This document shows positions 1 to 6,778 of a DNA stretch of 18,611 nt, piece after piece. The translations under genes were made by a program, and so were the position numbers. Location: assembly GCA_047623555.1 (NCBI GenBank), contig JBLHMP010000080.1, positions 1 through 18,611 on the forward strand, given 5' to 3'. This DNA is from NORP181 sp047623555 (GTDB taxonomy: Bacteria; Pseudomonadota; Alphaproteobacteria; Rhodobacterales; Rhodobacteraceae). Every line of letters begins with the position of its first letter. Position 1 is the first letter of the stretch. The notes beneath the pieces were generated by a model, which had not been told where the DNA came from, searched no databases, and saw only the letters and a program-made list of their open reading frames with translations.

Positions 1-4
1 GTTC

Positions 5-466
5 TCAAGCACCAAACGTACTGCGCGCGCCCGCACTTCTGTCGAAAAACGGTTCCCTGAATTTCCTTTTGTCATGACTTACCTTCCAAGCTTTACGCTC
101 TCCGGTAAACCCGGTCTGGTTCAGATCGTTTGTTTCCGCAAGTACAATTGCAAGTGAAGCTTCTGGCCTTAAGCCTTCGTCTTCAAGTTCGCAAACTCTT
201 TGGCCATATTCAAGCCAAGCGTCGGGGTCGGCTGCGGGCTTGCCGCGACCGCGCTTCAAGCCAAGGCGACGCAACAGTTCGGCGGGGTCGCGCTTTGCAT
301 ACTCGATAGCTTCGCCAAGCCATGCGGCAAGTTCGGGTGCAATCACTTCGCCCTTTTCAAGCGATAGCTGCACGTCGTCTAGCCGTTCCCATGCTTCGAC
401 TTCGTTCTTGGGTTGCCGTGTTTCATACATCGGGTTGGCGTCGAAGCCGTAAGGAAGCTTTGCCAT
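5..466 (-). CDS. Hypothetical protein of the integrated element, coupled to the integrase gene
   Basis: A 153-residue protein beginning MAKLPYGFDANPMYETRQ; I do not recognise the family. It is charged and mainly helical in character, with an acidic-alternating middle (around residues 20-60), a basic LKRGRGKP stretch near residues 70-78, and a C-terminal third rich in K, R, W and F. No signal peptide or membrane segment is visible. I chose the ATG at 466 over an upstream in-frame start at 535 because it forms a TGATG overlap with the stop codon of the integrase reading frame (TGA at 468-466), which suggests translational coupling, and because the extra upstream residues only read through integrase coding sequence in another frame. 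The overlap suggests a gene carried and co-expressed with the integrase, perhaps an accessory of the element; that role is inference. The stop codon lies at 5-7, so the gene is complete. Confidence 0.6.
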   Translation of the reverse strand: MAKLPYGFDANPMYETRQPKNEVEAWERLDDVQLSLEKGEVIAPELAAWLGEAIEYAKRDPAELLRRLGLKRGRGKPAADPDAWLEYGQRVCELEDEGLRPEASLAIVLAETNDLNQTGFTGERKAWKVSHDKRKFREPFFDRSAGARSTFGA

Positions 467-1781
467 CACACCACCCCCGCACGCAGGAGCAAAACAACGC
501 CGTCGGGCTGCACACCAAGGCATGTAGCGGCCCAAGCTTCCATCATGGGGCGGCGACGTTCCAGATAGGTGTGACGGCGATAGGAACGTTCGACAGCCGT
601 GCCCACAGCATGAGAAAGCGCCAATTCCGCAAGGTCGCGGTCATAGGCGTTCGCACCGCACCAATCGCGGAAGGTGCTACGGCAAGTCCCGTGGGGCACG
701 GCGGGGCGGTCTTCCATTGCAGGATCAACCCAACCCTTGCGACCCGCTTTCACTTCCTTGCCGTGCATTTTTCGCATGAGCATAGACAGGGCCATGTTCG
801 ACAATATGCCGCCGCGTGGCGCGAAAAAATCAGTTCATTTTCGGGCATTTGTGGCAATGCCTTCAACAGTTCAATTGCAGCTTCGGACAAAGGAACGGAA
901 TGTTCTTCGCCCCCCTTCATCCTGCCCGCTGGGATTTTCCAGCATTTCTCTTCGAAATCCATTTCTTGCCAACGTGCGCCAATGACTTCGCCCGACCGTG
1001 CGGCACAAAGAACAGCAAATTCCAGCGCCCGCGCCGACATACCTTCTCGTTGCCGCAGTTCGGCAAACCATGTGGGCATATCTTTCAAATCAAGTGCTGG
1101 AAACTTGCCACCTTTCGAAGTTTTCCGCGACTTTAGCCAGTTTTTCAATGCTTCGCGGGAAGCCGGGTTCAAACTGTCACGTTGATCTGAAATGCGGTCT
1201 AGGTCCAAGACAGCTTCCATCCGCGACCTTAAACGTGATGCTGTTTCTGGCGTTTTCTTCCAAATTGGTTCAAGAACCCGCTTCACGTCGTCTTTTGTAA
1301 TTTCTACGGCGTTCATGTTGCCAATGATCTTAACAGCGGCGTCAAGTGTGCTGCGCCATTGTGCCTTGTGCTTTGCATTCCAAAGCCGACCGTTCTTCGA
1401 CTTACCGAACCCCGGCGTTCGCATGTACATTTCAACAGCATCGGCAAAGCTGATGCGGCGTTCTTCCGCAAGCTTCTGCGCTTCACTTGCGCGTTCGGCT
1501 TCGATTACTGTAGCGTCGCGGACTTCGATAGGGTCAAGTTTTTGGATTTTGAGAACGGCGCGGTGTTGGTCGCGTTCAACTCGGGCGTCGGCTAACGAAA
1601 CTGCGGGAAATCCGCCCAAACCCATGTCGTGGGTCTTCCCCTTGAACGCATAGCGATAGAGCCAAGATTTCGTGCCTGTCGGCGTGATCTGCAAATATAG
1701 CCCGCCGCCGTCGCAATACATGCCCGGCGTAACCTTGTTCTTCACTTCGGTCGCAGAAAGCCGTTTCTCTGTCCGTGCCAT
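466..1781 (-). pseudogene. Tyrosine recombinase, P4-type integrase, frameshifted
   Basis: This encodes a site-specific tyrosine recombinase that would integrate and excise a genomic island or prophage. The first frame runs from the ATG at 1781 (MARTEKRLSATEVKNK) with the typical P4-integrase N-terminal domain (DGGGLYLQITPTGTKSWLYR, then MGLGGFPAVSLADAR). It includes the catalytic Arg in LCAARSGEVIGARW and the Lys in GRMKGGEEHSVPLS, then leaves frame after IFSRHAA. The rest lies in another frame ending at 466 and holds the remaining catalytic set: HGTCRSTFRDW, LSHAVGTAVERSYRR with the nucleophilic Tyr, and the family ending YLERRRPMMEAWA. Restoring one G near 808-815 (GCGGCGG to GCGGGCGG) joins the two into one 438-residue protein of normal family length, reading HAGGILSNMALSMLM across the join. 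As written, R/K are separated from H/R/H/Y, so the product should be inactive. A sequencing error is the main alternative. An in-frame extension to 1949 exists but is not integrase-like. Confidence 0.9.
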
Positions 1782-1792
1782 GTCTGAAATCC

Positions 1793-1860
1793 TAACCCAT
1801 ACTTTAACCCATTCTTTTTTGGTGGATTCTGGTGGACAAGGCAATACCCATACGGACAAG
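1793..1860. repeat. Cluster of phased short direct repeats upstream of the integrase
   Basis: Several short direct repeats lie just upstream of the integrase start. TAACCCAT occurs at 1793-1800 and 1805-1812 (12 bp apart), with a related TACCCAT at 1845-1851. GGTGGA occurs at 1821-1826 and 1831-1836 (10 bp apart). GGACAAG occurs at 1834-1840 and 1854-1860 (20 bp apart). Spacings near one or two helical turns suggest protein-binding sites on one DNA face. In this place the likely ligands are the integrase itself (arm-type sites) or an excisionase; that is inference from position and spacing. Confidence 0.4.
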
Positions 1861-1932
1861 TAAGACTTGCAACATACTGTTTCAAAATCACTAATTGGAT
1901 AAGTGCGGACCCATGCGGATTGTATGATAGCG

Positions 1933-1948
1933 GTCTGTCTCTCCGCCA
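1933..1948 (+). other. Candidate attachment-site remnant resembling a tRNA-Ser 3' end
   Basis: The segment GTCTGTCTCTCCGCCA ends like the 3' acceptor strand of bacterial tRNA-Ser genes (TCTCTCC, discriminator G, CCA). Upstream of it there is no T-loop TTCGAAT or other tRNA body, so it is not a tRNA gene. P4-type integrases commonly use tRNA 3' ends, and integration leaves a direct copy of that end at the far boundary. Its plus-strand orientation fits a tRNA-Ser gene lying off the left edge of the window, with this copy as the right boundary 150 bp beyond the integrase start. It could still be chance, because the match is short. Confidence 0.4.
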
Positions 1949-1972
1949 TATATTATTGAAATTGTTAGGTAA

Positions 1973-1989
1973 CATCCCGATCTGGGATG
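1973..1989. repeat. Small hairpin between the element boundary and the TTT operon
   Basis: CATCCC, a 5-base loop (GATCT) and GGGATG form a 6-bp hairpin. It lies 25 bp downstream of the proposed tRNA-end remnant and 78 bp beyond the tctA stop. There is no clear T-run on either side, so it is at most a weak terminator, either for the leftward operon or as the ancestral terminator after the tRNA. The rest of 1782-2066 holds the repeats and the attachment-site candidate described separately, and I see no gene in it. Confidence 0.3.
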
Positions 1990-2066
1990 GTTTCTGCCAT
2001 AGCTTCGCAAGAGCTGACATTTGAATGCGCGCCTTGGCCCTGCACCAATACCGCGCAAAAATTTCT

Positions 2067-3557
2067 TTAGCGCTGCGCCTTTTTGAGGAACCAGACAAAA
2101 CAGCTGGCGGATAATACCAAAAGCACAATCGCGATTGGGTAATCCACCAACCTGCTTAGATCTCCATTCATCAATGCCAGACTTTGCGAAATTGAGATTT
2201 CAAAGCGCGGTCCGAGAAAAAACGCGATGATAAAGATGACAATGGGAAAGCCAAAGCTGGTCATCAGATATCCCAGAACTGCAAAGCCAAGCATCACAGC
2301 AACGCCAAACAGCCCGCCGGTGGCCATCGACACCCCAACAATGCACAACAGCAAGGCCGAGGCGAATATTAGCGATTCAGGTGCGGACACCACCTTGACC
2401 CACATGCGCAGGCCCAGCTGGCCAACCCATAGGTTCACAAAGTTGGACATGATCATCGCCCCAAACAACCCGTAAATCAGCCGTCCCTGATCCTGAAACA
2501 ACAACGGCCCGGGTTGGATGCCGTGAATCATAAAGGCGCTGATGATCAGGGCGGCGCCAACGCTGCCGGGAATGCCAAGGGTTAAAAGCGGGATCAAATT
2601 GGCGCCAACGACCGCAGAATTGGCCGACTCCGCCGCGGCGATGCCCTGAATATTGCCTTTGCCAAAACTATCAGGGTCTTTTGACGCGCTTCGGGTGGCG
2701 GCATAGGACATGAACGCCGCAGCGGTCGACCCAATGCCCGGCAACGCCCCCAGGATCGTGCCAATCACCGCGCCGCGCAGCATGACATAGCGGCATGACC
2801 AGTATTCCGCCCAAGACACCCGCGAATCATCCGGGTTGCCGGTATCAACGATCTGAACGGCGGCTGTCACACGGCCCTGTCGCGTGGAAAGACGCCGCAG
2901 GATTTCCGATATCGCCAACATGCCGATGGCCACCGACACCAGCGGAAACCCGTCATAAAGCCGGTAGTCCCCGAATATGAAACGCGGGGTATAATGCTCT
3001 GGATCGGCACCGATAGTGGCAACCATCAACCCCAGCGCGGCGGCGATGATACCTTTGGGCACCGACGTGCCAATCAGCCCGGCAAGCACCGAAAACGCCA
3101 GCATCACCAGCGCAAATACCTCAACCGGGCCCATGCGTAACGCCAAAATCGCCAACGGTGCGGACACGGTGATCAGAACCAGATCGCTAAATGTATCGCC
3201 AGTGATCGACGAAAAAAGCGCCATTTTGGTGGCTTTTAGCGGCTTGCCCTGTTGGGTCAACGGATAACCGTCCAACGCCGTTGCCGCCGCATCAGGCGTG
3301 CCCGGCGTGTTGATCAAAACCGCAGGGATCGCACCGCCAACCAGCCCACCTTTGTTGACGCCGATCAAAAAGGCAATTGCGGGCAGCGGATCAAGACCAA
3401 AGGTAAACGGAATGGCAATCGCCATCGCCATAACCGGGCCAATCCCGGGCACCGCCCCGACAAATTGGCCAATGACAACGCCAAATATGACAAACAGCAG
3501 GTTCCAGAGCGTGAACGCATCGCCAAAGCCTGCCAGAATTGTTGCAAAATCAACCAC
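2067..3557 (-). CDS. tctA: TTT transporter large permease subunit, TctA family
   Basis: This is the large membrane subunit of a tripartite tricarboxylate transporter, 496 residues and the usual family size, with about 12 hydrophobic segments in the inner membrane. Both halves carry the family's repeated signature: GAVPGIGPVMAMAIAIPFTF with LINTPGTPDAAATALDGYP in the N-terminal part (about residues 34-100), and GALPGIGSTAAAFMSYA with AAESANSAVVGANLIPLLTLGIPG and QPGPLLF in the second half (about 265-350). The start is GTG, preceded by AAGGA eight bases upstream. It follows tctB after only 10 bp and is the last gene of the leftward operon sulfatase-tctC-tctB-tctA. It should use the ion gradient to move substrate delivered by TctC. 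Family knowledge says carboxylates; the sulfatase context suggests a sulfated carboxylate here. Confidence 0.95.
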   Translation of the reverse strand: MVDFATILAGFGDAFTLWNLLFVIFGVVIGQFVGAVPGIGPVMAMAIAIPFTFGLDPLPAIAFLIGVNKGGLVGGAIPAVLINTPGTPDAAATALDGYPLTQQGKPLKATKMALFSSITGDTFSDLVLITVSAPLAILALRMGPVEVFALVMLAFSVLAGLIGTSVPKGIIAAALGLMVATIGADPEHYTPRFIFGDYRLYDGFPLVSVAIGMLAISEILRRLSTRQGRVTAAVQIVDTGNPDDSRVSWAEYWSCRYVMLRGAVIGTILGALPGIGSTAAAFMSYAATRSASKDPDSFGKGNIQGIAAAESANSAVVGANLIPLLTLGIPGSVGAALIISAFMIHGIQPGPLLFQDQGRLIYGLFGAMIMSNFVNLWVGQLGLRMWVKVVSAPESLIFASALLLCIVGVSMATGGLFGVAVMLGFAVLGYLMTSFGFPIVIFIIAFFLGPRFEISISQSLALMNGDLSRLVDYPIAIVLLVLSASCFVWFLKKAQR

Positions 3558-3567
3558 GGCGATTTCC

Positions 3568-3993
3568 TTAGGGTAAGTTGCGGTCCAGCAGCCAAACGAC
3601 CACCACCCAAATGAGGGCTGGTATCACGATGACGCCAAGGCCAAGCCAAAACGGACGACGCTCGCCAATCAGGCCCATCAGCAATAGTGCCAGCAACGGC
3701 GCGATATAGATAAAACCGACCAGTGACATGGCATAAAGCGCGCCGATAAGCAGGCCAAGGTAGAGCACGAACATCAACAGATGTCGCCCGGGCGGGCCAA
3801 CTTGGTCGGTGGGTTTGACCGCCAAGGCGATGCCGCTGACGATCAACACCCATGCAAGAACGTTGGGCATGGATTGTGGTAACAACCAGCCCGAGTCGAC
3901 GGTTTCTACCGCGACGGGGATCACCAGAAAATAGGCCAACAAGCCCACGATTGTGACCATCAGGCCGCTTAGCCTGTCGGTTTGATGTGTCAT
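3568..3993 (-). CDS. tctB: TTT transporter small permease subunit, TctB family
   Basis: This is the small membrane subunit of the same importer, 141 residues with four hydrophobic segments (roughly residues 11-30, 45-60, 70-105 and 115-138) and little else, as expected for the poorly conserved TctB family. I chose the ATG at 3993 (MTHQTDRLSGLMVTIVG) over an upstream in-frame start at 4086 because GGGAGG sits about 9-10 bases before it, and the longer version would overlap the end of tctC. The assignment rests on size, membrane pattern and position between tctC and tctA more than on sequence motifs. TctB is thought to partner TctA in the membrane complex; its exact mechanistic role in the family is not well defined. 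Confidence 0.88.
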   Translation of the reverse strand: MTHQTDRLSGLMVTIVGLLAYFLVIPVAVETVDSGWLLPQSMPNVLAWVLIVSGIALAVKPTDQVGPPGRHLLMFVLYLGLLIGALYAMSLVGFIYIAPLLALLLMGLIGERRPFWLGLGVIVIPALIWVVVVWLLDRNLP

Positions 3994-4022
3994 CGCGGCG
4001 GCCCTCCCTTTGCGGTAAATCC

Positions 4023-4041
4023 CGCGGGCCAATGACCCGCG
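4023..4041 (-). repeat. GC-rich hairpin between tctC and tctB
   Basis: CGCGGG at 4023-4028 and CCCGCG at 4036-4041 form a 6-bp, all-GC stem with a 7-base loop in the 61-bp gap between tctC and tctB. No T-run follows, so it is not a standard terminator. A hairpin just after the binding-protein gene could block 3' exonucleases and keep tctC mRNA more abundant than the permease mRNA, as known for other binding-protein transport operons. That function is inferred. Confidence 0.4.
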
Positions 4042-4054
4042 AGACGTTGTTGGT

Positions 4055-5002
4055 TTAATTACCGAACAATACCCGGACGTTTTCAATACCGTCGGTCATC
4101 ATTTTACGCGTGCCCTCTGGCCCAAGGTTAAGCACGTCGCTGCTGGCGGCATTGCGCACAACTTCGCGGACTTTCTCATCGGTCAGGGCCTCGGCCAATG
4201 CAGCACTCAGGGCCTCTTTGGCCTCTGGATCGGTGCCGGCACCCGTTGCGAAATAGAACATCGGCGAGACATAAACATCATAACCGGCCTCAATCACCGT
4301 TTCGACATCCGGCGCATAGGTGTGACGCGCGTCATTGACGCTGGCGATCATTTTCATGTCGCCGGTTTCAAGATATTGCAGATGCTCGCCCGAGGAAAAA
4401 CCGACCTGAACCTGACCACCCAGGATGAGTTTCATGTTTTCGGCGCCGCCCTTTGTGGACACAAACCGAAAACCCGCTCCGGCCTTTTTATCAACCGCTT
4501 CCAGCAGGAATTTCTGCGGCACCGCGCTAAAGGCAATCGGCAGCCCGTCGTTGGCCTTGGCGTATTCAATCATCCCGGCCATATCGTCAAAAGGCGCATC
4601 TGATCGTGCGACAATCGCCAGCTGTGCGCGGGTAATCGTGGCCAGATAATCAAAGCTATCCAGATCAAACGGCAAAGTGTCGCCGCGTTTTACCAGATTG
4701 ATCAGGATTGGCATGTTGACGCCTAAACCGATCACCATGCCGTCGGCTGGCCGTTGCGAAATGCCGGTGAACATGGCCACGCCACCGCCACCGGTTTTGT
4801 TCTCGGCGATGATATTCCAACCGGTCTGCTCTTTCATCACCTGGGCAATGACGCGCCCCATCGTGTCGGTTGATCCACCCGCAGCAAAGCCGATCTGCAA
4901 CTTTAGCGGCCCCGATGGCGCCCATTCGGCCAGCGCGGTACCGGCGCTTGCGGTGATACCGAGGGCAACAATGGCCCCTTTTAGTACATTTGAAAGTCTC
5001 AT
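4055..5002 (-). CDS. tctC: TTT transporter periplasmic solute-binding protein, TctC family
   Basis: This is the periplasmic ligand-capturing subunit, 315 residues, typical of the family. A Sec signal peptide is clear at residues 1-25 (MRLSNVLKGAIVALGITASA and then GTALA, cut before EWAPSG). The mature N-terminus has the TctC pattern LKLQIGFAAGGSTDTMGR, where family members bind the carboxylate of the ligand, followed by the conserved ENKTGGGGVAMF and the later GGQVQVGFSSGEHLQYL. The start is supported by AAGGGAG about 8 bases upstream. It lies 39 bp after the sulfatase gene and 61 bp before tctB. The ligand cannot be read from sequence. TctC proteins bind small carboxylates, and because the adjacent sulfatase is cytoplasmic, I infer a carboxylate that also carries a sulfate ester. 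Confidence 0.95.
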   Translation of the reverse strand: MRLSNVLKGAIVALGITASAGTALAEWAPSGPLKLQIGFAAGGSTDTMGRVIAQVMKEQTGWNIIAENKTGGGGVAMFTGISQRPADGMVIGLGVNMPILINLVKRGDTLPFDLDSFDYLATITRAQLAIVARSDAPFDDMAGMIEYAKANDGLPIAFSAVPQKFLLEAVDKKAGAGFRFVSTKGGAENMKLILGGQVQVGFSSGEHLQYLETGDMKMIASVNDARHTYAPDVETVIEAGYDVYVSPMFYFATGAGTDPEAKEALSAALAEALTDEKVREVVRNAASSDVLNLGPEGTRKMMTDGIENVRVLFGN

Positions 5003-5041
5003 TTTTATTCTCCCTTATTGGTTGGTCTCTTGTTTTGGAAA

Positions 5042-6697
5042 CTAGTTGGAGCTACCGTCGGGCGGCGTATAATTTTGCGGCGCTTTTCCACGGTAGATCT
5101 GTGTCAGGTCTTTGGGAACTTCTGAGCCGTCTTTCATGAACGGTAACACGCCGCGGCGCAGCGAAAGCCCGCGCATGGCGCGAATATCGTCCTCTGACCT
5201 CGTCACCCGTTGCGCCAAGCGCCGGTGCCATACCGACATCAATTTATAAAGCCGGTCGATTTCGTGCTGATGCCCATCGGTTTTGGCGAGGTCATAAAAT
5301 TCGTTCGGATCGTTTTTCAGATCAAACAACATCGGACGGAACCCGCCTTCGGCATGCATCAATTTGTACCGACCATCATAGATCATGAAAAGCCGTGCAT
5401 CGCGGGGCTCAAGCCCCAGCTTTTCGCATTGCGGGCTGGCGGAGTAGTCAAATTCGCTGACCACAAATTCCCGGTGCTTGGTCGGTGTGCCATGCAAATA
5501 CGGGATCAGGCTGCGCCCTTCCAGAATATGATCAGGGATTTTTCCGCCGGCGACCTCAACAAAGGTCGGGGCCAGATCAATGGATTCAACAAGCGCGTCA
5601 CAGGTGGTGCCACGGGTCCCGTCCGCGGCAGCGCGCGGATCATAAATAATCATCGGAACTTTTACCGACGGATCGTGGAAAAGATCCTTTTCCCCCAGCC
5701 AGTGATCGCCCAGAAAATCGCCATGATCCGAGGTTAGCACGATCATTGTATCGTCCAACTGGCCGGTTGTTTCCAGGTGATCAAGCAGGCGGCCAAGCTG
5801 ATCATCACATTGTTTGATCAGGCCCATATAGGCGGGAATCACCTTTTCCCTGACCTCATCATCCTGAAATGCCTTGGCGATTTTATTGCCCATATAGGCG
5901 CCATAAACCGGGTGCGGATCGTCGCGTTCACAGTCATCCCTGACGGCGGGCAATACGTGTTCCGGCCCGTACATATCGTGATACGGCGCTGGCACGATAT
6001 AGGGCCAATGTGGTTTGATATAGCTGACATGCGCGCACCACGGCCCCTTGGCCTGGTCAATGAATTTAATGGTTTCGGATGTGAGCCATGGCGTTTCGCT
6101 GTCTTCTTCGCGGATATTGGCCGGCAGGTCGGCGTTTTCAAACATCCAGCCCGATGCCTTGTTGTCGTCCTTGATTCCGGCATTGGCAAAATTGGCCCAG
6201 GGGTTGTCGGTCTCATAGCCTTTGGATTTCAGGTATTCGTTATAGGGTGATCGTTTTTCGTCATAAAACCCGTCAGGCCCCTGCGCCCAAAGCCCATCAT
6301 CGCGCTGCCAGACGTCAAAACCACATTCCGCCTGCCTTGCGCCGATAATGCTGTCAGGTGTCAGGCCAAGGCGCTGCATCCCTTCGGCGTCAACCGTCAT
6401 ATGGGTTTTCCCGATCAGCCAGCACCCCATACCACATTTGCGCAGATGATCGCCCATGGTCTGCTCGCCCACACGCAGCGGAAAGCCGTTCCATTGGGCG
6501 CCATGGCTAGAGGCATAACGGCCGGTATAATAGCACATTCTGCTGGCGCCGCAGATCGGCGATTGCACATAGGCATTGCTGAACCGCACGCCCATTTTGG
6601 CCACCCGATCAAAATGCGGCGTCTTCAGATGCGGATGGCCCGCACAGCCCAGATAATCGAACCGAAGCTGGTCATACATGACAAACAAAATATTCAT
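5042..6697 (-). CDS. Cytoplasmic type I sulfatase, first gene of the TTT transporter operon
   Basis: This is an alkaline-phosphatase-superfamily sulfatase of 551 residues. The start at 6697 (MNILFVMYDQLRFDYLG) follows a strong GGGAGGAG, and the fold begins at residue 2, so there is no signal peptide and the enzyme should act in the cytoplasm. Visible active-site elements are metal ligands Asp9/Gln10, the formylglycine motif CGASR with Cys49, Lys97 and His99 in IGKTHMT, His230 in IKPHWPY, Asp324-His325 in LTSDHGDFLGDH and Lys337. The Lys97/His99 pair resembles true arylsulfatases rather than phosphonate monoester hydrolases, which have Tyr/Thr at that place. The motif has Ala where most sulfatases have Pro. 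It is the first gene of a leftward operon with tctC, tctB and tctA and is divergent from an IclR regulator. The predicted reaction is hydrolysis of an imported sulfate ester to an alcohol and sulfate; the substrate is unknown, and a phosphonate or phosphate ester is the main alternative. Confidence 0.9.
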   Translation of the reverse strand: MNILFVMYDQLRFDYLGCAGHPHLKTPHFDRVAKMGVRFSNAYVQSPICGASRMCYYTGRYASSHGAQWNGFPLRVGEQTMGDHLRKCGMGCWLIGKTHMTVDAEGMQRLGLTPDSIIGARQAECGFDVWQRDDGLWAQGPDGFYDEKRSPYNEYLKSKGYETDNPWANFANAGIKDDNKASGWMFENADLPANIREEDSETPWLTSETIKFIDQAKGPWCAHVSYIKPHWPYIVPAPYHDMYGPEHVLPAVRDDCERDDPHPVYGAYMGNKIAKAFQDDEVREKVIPAYMGLIKQCDDQLGRLLDHLETTGQLDDTMIVLTSDHGDFLGDHWLGEKDLFHDPSVKVPMIIYDPRAAADGTRGTTCDALVESIDLAPTFVEVAGGKIPDHILEGRSLIPYLHGTPTKHREFVVSEFDYSASPQCEKLGLEPRDARLFMIYDGRYKLMHAEGGFRPMLFDLKNDPNEFYDLAKTDGHQHEIDRLYKLMSVWHRRLAQRVTRSEDDIRAMRGLSLRRGVLPFMKDGSEVPKDLTQIYRGKAPQNYTPPDGSSN

Positions 6698-6746
6698 GAT
6701 CTCTCCTCCCAACCGGGAGTATTCACAAATTGCCCGCGCGGCGCTA

Positions 6747-6763
6747 CCTAGTAGTCCACTAGG
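6747..6763. promoter_or_regulatory. Perfect palindrome in the divergent sulfatase/iclR promoter region, likely operator
   Basis: CCTAGTAGTCCACTAGG has 6-bp perfect arms (CCTAGT and ACTAGG) around a 5-base spacer. It lies within the 81 bp between the leftward sulfatase operon and the rightward IclR gene, 49 bp before the sulfatase start and 15 bp before the regulator start. IclR-family dimers bind palindromes of about this size, so it is a good candidate for the site that controls both genes. A bound protein here would cover the regulator's own translation-initiation region, which fits autorepression. Binding itself is inferred. Confidence 0.6.
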
Positions 6764-6778
6764 TGAACTGGAGTGACC

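Noticed and set aside
800..820. Programmed ribosomal frameshift in the integrase
   Set aside because: No slippery heptamer of the X-XXY-YYZ kind is at the join; a lost G in GCGGCGG explains it more simply.
322..1185. Long plus-strand open frames across the integrase region
   Set aside because: They are antisense to well-preserved integrase coding sequence, have Ser/Arg/Phe-rich composition with no family resemblance and lack ribosome binding sites.
1793..1860. CRISPR-like array
   Set aside because: Repeat units are only 6-8 bp, of several types and unevenly spaced; no array or cas gene is present.
1933..1948. A real tRNA-Ser gene on the plus strand
   Set aside because: Only the acceptor 3' strand matches; the T-loop, anticodon arm and 5' acceptor strand are missing upstream.
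1782..1949. Extended integrase N-terminus from an upstream start
   Set aside because: The extra residues read through the repeat cluster and the attachment-site candidate and do not look like integrase; conserved family sequence starts at the ATG at 1781.
5042..6697. Phosphonate monoester hydrolase as the first call for the operon enzyme
   Set aside because: Those enzymes have Tyr and Thr where this protein has Lys97 and His99, the arylsulfatase pattern; kept only as an alternative.
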